DNA from: CANJBX01 sp041487815
GTDB lineage: Bacteria; Pseudomonadota; Alphaproteobacteria; Rhizobiales; Xanthobacteraceae
Direction: 5' to 3'
DNA: 10,702 bases
NCBI GenBank assembly: GCA_041487815.1
Contig: JBGPOB010000116.1
Coordinates: forward strand, 1 to 10,702
The notes under the pieces are model-generated. The model ran no database searches, was not told the DNA's origin, and worked only from the letters and a program-made list of their open reading frames with translations. A program made the position numbers and the translations under genes. Of the stretch, positions 1 to 6,120 are shown piece after piece (the first letter of the stretch is position 1; the number at the start of each line of letters is the position of its first letter).

Positions 1-644
1 ACGAATATCCCGACCGCAAGGAATGCGACCAGTTTGACGATGGACTCGCCGGCGATCGCCAGCATCAATCCATCCTGGTGCTCGGTCGCATCGACATGGC
101 GCGTTCCGAACAGCATCGTGAAACACGCCATCGCCAACGCCACGAACAGGGCGATATCTCCAAGCGGTGACACGATGGTGGCGTTACCGACGCCGGTATG
201 GGTGAGGATAACGCCAAGCGAGCCGGCGACGGCCTTGAGCTGCAGCGCGATATAAGGGATCGATCCAACGATCGCGATCGACGCCACGACCGCCGCGACA
301 GCCTGTCGCTTGCCGTATCGTGCGGCAATGAAGTCGGCGATCGAAGTAATGTTGTGCGCCTTGGCAAGCCGCACGATGCGCATCACCAGCGGCGAGGCCA
401 CGCCGATCATCAGGATCGGGCCAATGTAAATCGCGAGAAACTCAAATCCAGTGCGCGAGGCGAGACCGACCGAGCCGAAGAAGGTCCACGATGTGCAGTA
501 GATCGCAAGCGAGAATGGGTAGATCAGCGTCCGCCAGCGGGCGCCGCGCGCACTGTCGCGGACGCGGTCACCATAGCTCGCTACAATGAACAGAAGCCCA
601 ATGTAGGCGAGCGCGACCGCAATGACCAACCAGCCTTGCAGCAT
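1..644 (-). CDS. Sodium/solute symporter-domain sensor, CbrA/CrbS-like (N-terminal part, probable hybrid histidine kinase)
   Basis: Reading right to left from ATG 644-642, 214 complete codons are open and run off the left edge, so the protein is partial. An in-frame TAA nine bases upstream fixes this as the earliest ATG. The protein starts with a membrane helix (residues 4-22), followed by hydrophobic segments near 41-60, 68-90, 114-135, 164-180 and 193-214. The stretch YPFSLAIYCTSWTFFGSVG (42-60) and the NITSIADFIAARYGK motif (98-112) are typical of the symporter domain of CbrA/CrbS-type sensors, which is followed in the family by PAS, HisKA/HATPase and often receiver domains. Those kinase domains lie outside the window, so the kinase assignment is inferred from family resemblance. 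Such proteins sense or import small solutes at the inner membrane and signal carbon availability. A plain solute symporter is the alternative. No strong Shine-Dalgarno is visible. Confidence 0.82.
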   Translation of the reverse strand, partial: MLQGWLVIAVALAYIGLLFIVASYGDRVRDSARGARWRTLIYPFSLAIYCTSWTFFGSVGLASRTGFEFLAIYIGPILMIGVASPLVMRIVRLAKAHNITSIADFIAARYGKRQAVAAVVASIAIVGSIPYIALQLKAVAGSLGVILTHTGVGNATIVSPLGDIALFVALAMACFTMLFGTRHVDATEHQDGLMLAIAGESIVKLVAFLAVGIF

Positions 645-967
645 GACTGTTTACGCGACCCCATAGCGCATGATCCGGCGACTTGGAAACAGGCTCGCCA
701 AAAAGATCACGCCCCAACTTGTCATGATAGCGCGCGAACGCAGATCAGTATACGCAATCTGCGCAAGCTTGATTGCATGCGCAATAGCGATCTCCACTTT
801 TGCTGATTGCGCACCAACGGGCCATGACCCGCGTCTCAGCCATAAGCATAGCGCAATCTTGCTCGGTGCTGCCGGCGCTCGTTTAACCGCCGCCCGGGGT
901 CACGGCATTGATCGTTAACGCCCGCGCCCCGCCGAACCACGCCCAACCAGCGACAATTACCCCGTCA
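645..967. other. Gene-poor spacer between the symporter sensor and the AbrB remnant
   Basis: I see no recognisable gene here. The only candidate is a minus-strand frame from GTG 797 to TAA 651 (48 residues, hydrophobic near its end) whose stop lies six bases before the symporter-sensor ATG. It has no recognisable motif and no clear ribosome binding site, so I do not call it a gene. The promoter of the sensor gene probably lies in this spacer, but I cannot identify its -35 and -10 elements. Confidence 0.4.
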
Positions 968-1441
968 AATCTCCAGAAATTGCGACTTTGTGCCGAAACC
1001 ATGCTGATCGCGTTCGTGGGCGGCGCCATGTTCGATCTCGGCCGCTTCCCCGCAGGCTGGATGACAAGGTCGCCGGTGTTTATTGCGATTGCTGCATTGA
1101 ACGGGCGGAAAATTTACGTGCCGACGGCGATGACGCGCATTTTTTTTCGTTGCGCTCGGCGTCATCATCGGCGGCGCCGCCACGCCGGCGACCGTGCATG
1201 GGATAGCGACGTGGCGTCCTACGCGCCGGGATTGGTGGACGTGATGACGATCCTCGCCCTCGCGCTGCATCTCGATCCGGTATTCGCGGGAGCGCACCAT
1301 GTCGCGCGCACTCTTGTCGTGTCGTCCCTGTTGCCGATCGCGGTACGGCTAACGGATCCGCGGACGCACGAACCCCATGCATTACCGCCGCCATTGGAGA
1401 CAGCGCACAAAATACTGGAGAACCAGACGCTAAGGAGCTAG
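968..1441 (+). pseudogene. Degraded AbrB-family membrane protein gene (frameshift plus large internal deletion)
   Basis: The first part (968 to about 1147) encodes AETMLIAFVGGAMFDLGRFP and PAGWM..., followed by a second hydrophobic stretch ending GRKIYVPTAMTRIFF. This resembles the start of AbrB-family (Pfam AbrB, 'ammonia monooxygenase'-type) membrane proteins. At an eight-T run (1140-1147) the frame shifts: the following frame gives FVALGVIIGGAATPATVHGI then ATW (1146-1214), the expected continuation, and soon stops. The original frame then resumes with the family's C-terminal part: YAPGLVDVMTILALALHLDP (1220-1279), VFAGAHHVARTL, and SSLLPIAVRL. Intact members have about 340-360 residues with two repeats; only about 75 N-terminal and 50 C-terminal residues remain, so most of the middle is lost. 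The final stop (1439-1441) overlaps the end of the convergent kinase gene. Frame 908-1441 is open without interruption but would encode a meaningless middle segment. Family identity is from memory of conserved motifs. Confidence 0.72.
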
Positions 1442-2638
1442 GGCGTCCGCGCCGATTGGTTCTTCATCGGATTTACGCTGAGGCAGTGATTCCGACGCGG
1501 AGTGCAGCGTGAACGAGACTTTCGTTCCGTCACGATGGCTGGTGTCGATCCAGATTCGTCCCTCGTGGTCATTGACGATTTTCCTGCAGACGCTCAGCCC
1601 AATTCCGGTCCCCTCGTACTTGTCCTCGTCGTGCAGCCGATAAAACATTTCAAAGACGCGCTCGGCGAACTCCGCCTCGATGCCGATGCCATTGTCGATG
1701 ACCGAAATCCTGACCTGGCTCCGATCGCATTCCGCTGCGATATTGATCGTGGGTTCGATACCGTTCCTGAACTTGATCGAATTGCTGATCAAGTTCTGCA
1801 GCACGTGCGACAGCAGCATCGGGTCGCCGCGCACCGCGGGCGCCTTATTGACGTCCACCCGAACATCAACGTCGAGCGCGTCAAAATCGAAATTCGCAAG
1901 TGCATCCGCTACCACGTGGTCCAAGACCGCGACCTTTCCGTCGATGGCGGCAGAATGGTATTTGGAGTAAGCAAGCAAGGAATCCAGCATGAGTTTCATT
2001 CTGTGGCCACCGCGTTCGATTCGCGAAAGCAAATCCTTGCCTTCATCGTCGAACCGTGAGCCGTAATCCTGGCGCAAAATCTGGATGAACGCCCCGATCC
2101 GGCGCAGCGGCGCGCGCAGATCATGGGCGACGATTGAAGTAAACTCCTCGAGACTTTGATTTGCGGATCGAAGCTCATCGTTGACCTTTTGGACAGTGCG
2201 GCGCAGTTCTGTTTCGGTCTGCGCCGCCGCTTCCGCTTTTTCCTTGGCCTCCCGTAGCGCCTGCTGTGCACGTTGTCTTGCCGTGACATCGCGCAACATT
2301 GCCGTAAACCGGCGCTGGCCTTGATCGCCGTGCCATTCGGCAATCGACAGATCGAGCGGCACGAAAGTGCCGTCCTTGCGCCGTCCCTCTACCGTGCGGC
2401 CGATACCAATAATTTTCCTTTCGCCGGTTGACCGGTATCGATGCAAGTAATCGTCGTGCTCCGCCCGATAGGCATCCGGCATCAGAACGGCGACATTCTC
2501 GCCGATGACTTCATTTGCCTTGTAACCGAAGATTCTTTCGGCCGCGGGATTGAAGGCCTTGATCATGCCGACCTCATCCGAGACGATGATAGCGTCGAAC
2601 GCCGTATCGACAATGGCGCGGTAAGCATTTACACGCAT
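1430..2638 (-). CDS. Cytosolic PAS-domain sensor histidine kinase with FixL-like haem-ligand residues
   Basis: This is a 402-residue soluble kinase without membrane segments. Residues 1-116 form a PAS domain closely resembling that of FixL: a stretch around MPDAYRAEHDDYLHRY places His61 where rhizobial FixL has its haem-iron histidine, and IIGIGR places Arg81 where FixL has the ligand-sensing arginine. A charged coiled-coil linker spans 117-165. The HisKA H-box is EEFTSIVAHDLRAPLRRI, with phospho-acceptor His172. The ATPase domain shows the N-box NLISNSIKF (282-290), G1 DNGIGI (315-320), F-box FEMFYRLH (329-336) and G2 GTGIGL (343-348), all intact. The H-box and F-box resemble Cph1/bacteriophytochrome-type kinases more than FixL itself. 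It is the second gene of an operon: its ATG overlaps the stop of the receiver gene by one base (TAATG), with no separate strong Shine-Dalgarno, which implies translational coupling. Haem binding is inferred from two residues, not shown. Confidence 0.9.
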   Translation of the reverse strand: MRVNAYRAIVDTAFDAIIVSDEVGMIKAFNPAAERIFGYKANEVIGENVAVLMPDAYRAEHDDYLHRYRSTGERKIIGIGRTVEGRRKDGTFVPLDLSIAEWHGDQGQRRFTAMLRDVTARQRAQQALREAKEKAEAAAQTETELRRTVQKVNDELRSANQSLEEFTSIVAHDLRAPLRRIGAFIQILRQDYGSRFDDEGKDLLSRIERGGHRMKLMLDSLLAYSKYHSAAIDGKVAVLDHVVADALANFDFDALDVDVRVDVNKAPAVRGDPMLLSHVLQNLISNSIKFRNGIEPTINIAAECDRSQVRISVIDNGIGIEAEFAERVFEMFYRLHDEDKYEGTGIGLSVCRKIVNDHEGRIWIDTSHRDGTKVSFTLHSASESLPQRKSDEEPIGADALAP

Positions 2639-3078
2639 TACTGAACGAGCCGATACTTGACATCGTTGAGATTGCTGAGCGCCGCAAAAAACTCGTCGCC
2701 CTTGAAGGGCTTCACGATGTAGCCCTTGGCGCCGAGTTCGAATGCCTCGAACATGTCGGACTCGTCGTCGGACGCCGATAGCATGATGACGGGAATGTCC
2801 TTGAATGCCCTGTACTCGCGGAGTTTCCTCAGCGTTTCAAAGCCGTCCAGCCGCGGCATCTTGACGTCGAGCAAGATCAGGATGTTCTCCGACTTGATAC
2901 CCAGCGCCTGCAGTTCGAGCAGCTTTGCGATCAGTCGCTCCGGATTTTTCTCGGAATGAAAATGGTTGACGATCTTGTCGCTTCGCAACTGACGGCGCGT
3001 CAAGAAGATGTCGTCGGCATTGTCGTCGACCATCACCAGGGTAATCGGGGAATTGGATGTCATCGGAAGCCGCTCCAT
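2638..3078 (-). CDS. Stand-alone receiver-domain response regulator (Rcp1/CheY-like)
   Basis: The protein has 146 residues and consists of a single receiver domain with no DNA-binding or enzymatic output. Acidic pocket Asp18/Asp19 (VDDN), phospho-acceptor Asp71 (LLDVKMPRLDGFE), Ser101 (MLSAS) and Lys123 (VKPF) are all present, so phosphorylation should be possible. The extended loop between the acidic pair and Asp71 and the DDIFLTRRQ stretch are typical of the Rcp1 family that partners phytochrome-like kinases. Two starts are equally supported: ATG 3078 (AGAGG nine bases upstream) and ATG 3063 (GGAG nine bases upstream). I use the longer one. The kinase at 1430-2638 is the likely partner, as it follows with a one-base overlap. 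With no output domain, the signal probably passes to another protein by phosphotransfer or binding. Confidence 0.92.
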   Translation of the reverse strand: MERLPMTSNSPITLVMVDDNADDIFLTRRQLRSDKIVNHFHSEKNPERLIAKLLELQALGIKSENILILLDVKMPRLDGFETLRKLREYRAFKDIPVIMLSASDDESDMFEAFELGAKGYIVKPFKGDEFFAALSNLNDVKYRLVQ

Positions 3079-3430
3079 TTGACGCTACCTCTCGCGGATG
3101 TTTTCTCTGCGTGCGAAGGAAGGCTGATCGAAATTGATAAAAGGCACGCTAAAATTGCGGCCATGCAGAGCGTGAATTTGACAATTGTTGATATTGATCA
3201 GGGTTATCAGAAGTGCAGACGCAAACCTGCAACGACAATCCAGGTGAAGGTCGGCGAATAAAACCTCAGCGCAATCAGCGGCAATGACTGAAGGTTGCGC
3301 GAGTGTGCTACTATGCGATTTTTAACATTGCCGACGAATTCCAGTATTCGATTGCGCGCATTTGATCGCGCGCGGCAATTTTGCGGTACCGCCATAACAA
3401 GCGAATACGTCCAGGCGACCTTGTCTGCGC
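3079..3430. other. Intergenic region between hemA and the receiver/kinase operon
   Basis: No gene is visible in this 352-base spacer. It holds the upstream region of the receiver/kinase operon (listed separately: an FNR/FixK-like box at 3188-3201) and must contain the 3' end of the hemA transcript. A GC-rich imperfect hairpin at 3351-3379 is present, but on the hemA strand no T-run follows, so I do not call it an intrinsic terminator. The region is richer in A+T than the flanking genes, as expected for a regulatory spacer. Confidence 0.5.
3188..3201 (-). promoter_or_regulatory. FNR/FixK-like near-palindrome upstream of the receiver/kinase operon
   Basis: The plus strand reads TTGATATTGATCAG; minus strand CTGATCAATATCAA. 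It fits the FNR/FixK pattern TTGAT-N4-ATCAA except for the last base of one arm. Its centre is about 116 bases upstream of the receiver ATG at 3078. A class-II site would put the transcription start near 3153, but no convincing -10 element lies at the expected distance, so the site may be non-functional or act from another position. Confidence 0.3.
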
Positions 3431-4660
3431 CTATTCCGCCGCGGCGGCGCGTTTTTTCAACGGCAGCCCGAGCCGTTGCCACACATCGACCAGCGATTCC
3501 GCCAGCACGTCGATGAGCGCGTCGTCGTGATAGGGCGAGGGCGTGATGCGCAGCCGCTCGGCGCCGCGCGCGACCGTCGGATAATTGATGGGCTGAATAT
3601 AGATGCCGTGCTCTTCCAGCAGGAGGTCGCTGGCCTTCTTGCACTTTTCCGGATCGCCGACGAACACCGGGACGATATGGGTGTCGTTGCGCATGACCGG
3701 CAGACCGGCCGCCGACAGCACCGCCTTGACGCGGGCGGCGCGGTCCTGGTGCCGCTCGCGCTCCCAGGTCGACGATTTGAGATGCCGAATCGCCGCGGTC
3801 GCCGAGGCGCAGATCGCCGGGGGCAAGGCAGTGGTGAAAATGAATCCGGGCGCGTAGGAACGCACCGCATCGACCAGCTTCGCGCTTGCCGCGATGTAGC
3901 CGCCGAGGCAGCCGAATGCCTTCCCGAGCGTGCCCTCGACCACGTCGATGCGCGCCATCGCACCGTCGCGCTCGGCAATGCCGCCGCCGCGCGGACCATA
4001 CATGCCGACGGCATGCACCTCATCGATGTAGGTCATGGCGCCATGGCGTTCGGCGAGATCGCAGATCGTATTGACCGGCGCGACATCGCCATCCATCGAA
4101 TACAGGCTTTCGAATACGATGAGCTTGGGGCGTTCGCGCCCCGCGGCATGCAGAAGCTGTTCGAGGTGCGCCATGTCGTTGTGACGGAAAATCTGCTTTT
4201 CGCAGTGCGACTGGCGTATGCCTTCGATCATTGAATTGTGATTGAGCGCGTCCGACAGGATCAGGCAATTCGGGAGCAGTTTCGCCAGTGTCGCAATGCC
4301 GGTCTCGTTCGAGACGTAGCCGGATGTAAACACCAGGGCCGCTTCCTTGCCGTGGAGATCGGCGAGTTCGCGTTCAAGTTCGACCAGCGGATGGTTGGTG
4401 CCGGCGATGTTGCGCGTACCGCCGGCGCCGGTGCCCATGCGGGTGGCGGTCTCGACCATGGCGCCGACCACCTTGGGATGCTGACCCATGCCGAGATAGT
4501 CGTTCGAGCACCAGATCACGACTTCGCGCCGGCCGCGCGGAGAGTGCCAGATTGCATGAGGAAACCGGCCGGCCAGCCGCTCGAGATCGGCAAACACCCG
4601 GTAGCGCCGCTCGCCCCTGAGCTTGTCGAGGGCCGCGGCAAAGAATGCTTCGTAGTCCAT
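3431..4660 (-). CDS. hemA: 5-aminolevulinate synthase
   Basis: The 409-residue protein catalyses the PLP-dependent condensation of glycine with succinyl-CoA to 5-aminolevulinate, the first step of haem synthesis by the C4 (Shemin) route used by alphaproteobacteria. The N-terminus MDYEAFF and the CSNDYLGMGQHP motif (51-62) are typical of bacterial ALAS rather than the related BioF or Kbl. Visible landmarks include GTGAGGTRNIAGTNH (76-90), His142 in ALNHNSMIEGI, the PLP ring-binding YIDEVHAVGMYG (211-222) with Asp213 and His216, and the Schiff-base lysine Lys247 in EGTLGKAFGCLGG. The length is normal for the family. No strong Shine-Dalgarno precedes the ATG, but the N-terminus matches the family. 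It appears to be transcribed alone: 352 bases separate it from the next gene and 363 from the previous one. A FixK2-type box about 100 bases upstream suggests induction at low oxygen, as known for hemA in Bradyrhizobium. Confidence 0.97.
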   Translation of the reverse strand: MDYEAFFAAALDKLRGERRYRVFADLERLAGRFPHAIWHSPRGRREVVIWCSNDYLGMGQHPKVVGAMVETATRMGTGAGGTRNIAGTNHPLVELERELADLHGKEAALVFTSGYVSNETGIATLAKLLPNCLILSDALNHNSMIEGIRQSHCEKQIFRHNDMAHLEQLLHAAGRERPKLIVFESLYSMDGDVAPVNTICDLAERHGAMTYIDEVHAVGMYGPRGGGIAERDGAMARIDVVEGTLGKAFGCLGGYIAASAKLVDAVRSYAPGFIFTTALPPAICASATAAIRHLKSSTWERERHQDRAARVKAVLSAAGLPVMRNDTHIVPVFVGDPEKCKKASDLLLEEHGIYIQPINYPTVARGAERLRITPSPYHDDALIDVLAESLVDVWQRLGLPLKKRAAAAE

Positions 4661-5023
4661 CAGTCCGTTCCGGTTCGGCGCGGGAATTTAGGTGTTTAGA
4701 GGAATTCCACGCTGCTTGTCGAGATACAAATAAGCGACCGCATGCGAGCTGCCTTGATTTGCCGCAACCGACTGACTCAAACGCCAGATTTTCTGATTTG
4801 TTCCGCACGGTCTGTCAGGAAATTCCCGCGCAATTCAAGAAAAATAGAGCCGCAGCGGCGTAGCGCAGGCGATTTTGCGGCGAACCGCGGCCTCAGGCAC
4901 GCAGGCGTTAAACCTGTCGCTGTTCTGGCAATAGATGACGCCCTGCTCCACGTCCACAAGGGAGCAGTCGCTCGCCCCTATCGGCCGCTCCGCCCCGGCC
5001 GCGCGCTACCTAGCGTACCTCCG
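4661..5023. other. hemA upstream intergenic region
   Basis: No gene is visible in this 363-base stretch between hemA and the dehydrogenase gene; frames that are open across it are antisense extensions of the dehydrogenase gene. It contains the hemA upstream region with the FixK-type box (4754-4767, listed separately) and, nearer the dehydrogenase, a GC-rich segment with weak inverted repeats but no T-run that would mark an intrinsic terminator. Confidence 0.5.
4754..4767 (-). promoter_or_regulatory. FixK2-type box upstream of hemA
   Basis: On the hemA strand the sequence is TTGCGGCAAATCAA, a full match to the Bradyrhizobium FixK2 consensus TTG(A/C)-N6-(T/G)CAA. Its centre (4760.5) is 100 bases upstream of the hemA ATG. 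A class-II activator site at -41.5 predicts a start near 4719, with an AT-rich -10 zone (TTATTTGTAT, 4733-4724) at about the right distance. Oxygen-limited control of hemA through FixLJ/FixK is established in Bradyrhizobium; its use here is inferred from the match and position. Confidence 0.6.
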
Positions 5024-5758
5024 TCAGCCGCGGCCGAGGAACGTCATGCCGATCGGCAACACCATGGCCTTCATGAGATTGGTGGTGTCCGGCAGGGAGA
5101 CCATCAGGTGAATGATGTCGGCGATTTCGCTCGCCTGCATCATCTGCTCCGGCGGCCGGTCGGGGGTGCGCTTGCCCGACAGCGCGGAGTCGGCGACGCC
5201 GGGATGCAGGATCGAAACCGTGATGCCGAATTCGCGGCCGTCAAGCGCCATCGAGTGCGTCAGCCCATCGAGCGCGAATTTGGTCGCCGCGTAACCGACG
5301 GAGTTCGCGCGCGGCACTGTCGCGGAGACGCTGCCGATGTTGATGATGCGGCCGCGCTTCTGCTGCTTCATGATCTTCATTGCTTCGCGGCTGCAAATGA
5401 ACGCGGACGTAAGATTAGTATCGACGATCTGTTGCCACTCCGCTGTCGTCACTTCGGTCGTCGGCTTGTGCTGCGCGATGCCGGCATTGTTGATCATGAT
5501 GTCGACGCGCCCGAACGCATCCATGGTCGCCTTGAACATGCGCAGGATATCCGCTTCCTTGCTGACATCGGTCTGGCACACCAGCGTCGTTCCATTGCGG
5601 CTCTTGATCTCCGCCGCGAGCGCTTCGAGTTTGTCCTTCGAGCGCGCCGCGAGGACGGTCTTGGCGCCTTCGCTCGCAAGCTTGCGCGCGATCGCCTCGC
5701 CGAGGCCGGAACTAGCTCCGGTAACGATGGCGACGCGCGTGCTGAGATCAATCGACAT
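5024..5758 (-). CDS. SDR-family NAD(P)-dependent oxidoreductase
   Basis: This is a classical short-chain dehydrogenase/reductase of 244 residues with a Rossmann fold. From the chosen start the cofactor loop is TGASSGLG (13-20), followed by AARS (37-40) whose Arg39 at the end of strand two suggests NADP(H) preference, TDVS (63-66), NNAG (90-93), catalytic Asn115, Ser143, and Tyr156-x3-Lys160 in GYAATKFAL, then HPGVADSAL (185-193). All catalytic residues are present; the substrate cannot be read from sequence. The frame stays open to ATG 5863, giving 279 residues, but the extra 35 residues are not SDR-like, and a good promoter with a palindrome lies at 5783-5819 inside that extension. I therefore choose ATG 5758 (MSIDLSTRVAIVTG). 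ATG 5779 is possible but would leave almost no leader. The gene is divergent from the GGDEF-EAL gene and seems to be a single-gene unit. Confidence 0.92.
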   Translation of the reverse strand: MSIDLSTRVAIVTGASSGLGEAIARKLASEGAKTVLAARSKDKLEALAAEIKSRNGTTLVCQTDVSKEADILRMFKATMDAFGRVDIMINNAGIAQHKPTTEVTTAEWQQIVDTNLTSAFICSREAMKIMKQQKRGRIINIGSVSATVPRANSVGYAATKFALDGLTHSMALDGREFGITVSILHPGVADSALSGKRTPDRPPEQMMQASEIADIIHLMVSLPDTTNLMKAMVLPIGMTFLGRG

Positions 5759-5782
5759 GGCAGCGGGGTCCCGGGACATGGT

Positions 5783-5794
5783 TACCAACTGGTA
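5783..5794. promoter_or_regulatory. Perfect 12-bp palindrome, candidate repressor operator of the SDR gene
   Basis: The sequence TACCAACTGGTA is an inverted repeat TACCA-AC-TGGTA. It overlaps the proposed -10 element and start point of the SDR promoter, which is where a repressor would block transcription. The size and spacing would suit a TetR- or GntR-type dimer, but no regulator gene is in the window, so the binding protein is unknown. Confidence 0.45.
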
Positions 5795-5819
5795 TAGGTG
5801 CGGGGAGGCGGACAAGCAA
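5791..5819 (-). promoter_or_regulatory. Sigma70-type promoter of the SDR gene
   Basis: On the minus strand a -35 element TTGCTT (5819-5814) and a -10 element TATACC (5796-5791) are separated by exactly 17 bases. Transcription would start near 5784, leaving a leader of about 25 bases before ATG 5758. The promoter supports the shorter start of the SDR gene. Confidence 0.45.
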
Positions 5820-6051
5820 CGGGTGCGCTTGGCATAAAGTCGCGCAATTCGATCGCGGCGCAATTCGTTTAGGCGCGCTCGCCCGATTGCGGCTAATCAA
5901 CGCCGTCAGCTTCGCAATCATCAAAGTTTACAGCGAATGAACAGACCGACGAAGCCCCATTGTGACAAGGAATTTTAACGGGTCATCGCTAAAAGTTTAG
6001 GCACGCACCACGAATAAAAACAAACCTGTGCGATCCAAGGAGACGCCTCCA

Positions 6052-6120
6052 GTGCGCTCGCGTTGTCGAGCCTACCCGGCTGTATCGCCACATGCGTCAA
6101 TGGCTATTTGGAACGCGTGA
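6052..6120 (+). other. Possible leader ORF (22 codons) with a strong Shine-Dalgarno, overlapping the GGDEF-EAL start
   Basis: A GTG at 6052 sits nine bases after AAGGAG (6037-6042), the best ribosome binding site in this part of the window. Its frame has 22 codons and stops at TGA 6118-6120, which is 26 bases past the ATG of the GGDEF-EAL gene, in another frame. The GGDEF-EAL ATG itself has no visible Shine-Dalgarno. Translation of the short frame could therefore deliver ribosomes to the downstream start by re-initiation. The peptide has no recognisable motif. A chance arrangement is possible. Confidence 0.3.

Larger units (their letters stand above)
5759..6091. other. Divergent intergenic region between the SDR gene and the GGDEF-EAL gene
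   Basis: This 333-base region separates two divergently transcribed genes. The left part holds the SDR promoter and palindrome (listed separately). The right part, 5920-6045, is relatively AT-rich and should contain the GGDEF-EAL promoter, though I cannot name a convincing -35/-10 pair. A strong Shine-Dalgarno AAGGAG at 6037-6042 lies nine bases before a GTG (6052) that is out of frame with the GGDEF-EAL gene. Confidence 0.5.

Noticed and set aside
198..806. A 202-codon plus-strand open frame over the left end
   Set aside because: It is antisense to the symporter sensor gene. The translation is a charged, low-hydrophobicity sequence with no recognisable motif.
908..1441. An intact 177-residue protein from TTG 908
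   Set aside because: The middle of the translation (RRHHRRRRHAGDR and neighbours) is out-of-frame sequence, while the adjacent frame carries the expected AbrB continuation, so this is better explained as a pseudogene.
3351..3379. GC-rich imperfect hairpin as an intrinsic terminator of hemA
   Set aside because: No T-run follows on the hemA strand and the stem is interrupted by unpaired bases.
4742..5797. A 351-codon plus-strand open frame
   Set aside because: It is antisense to the SDR gene and the hemA upstream region and its translation shows no family motif.
5759..5863. N-terminal extension of the SDR protein to ATG 5863
   Set aside because: The extra residues do not resemble SDR proteins, and a good promoter and palindrome lie within the extension.
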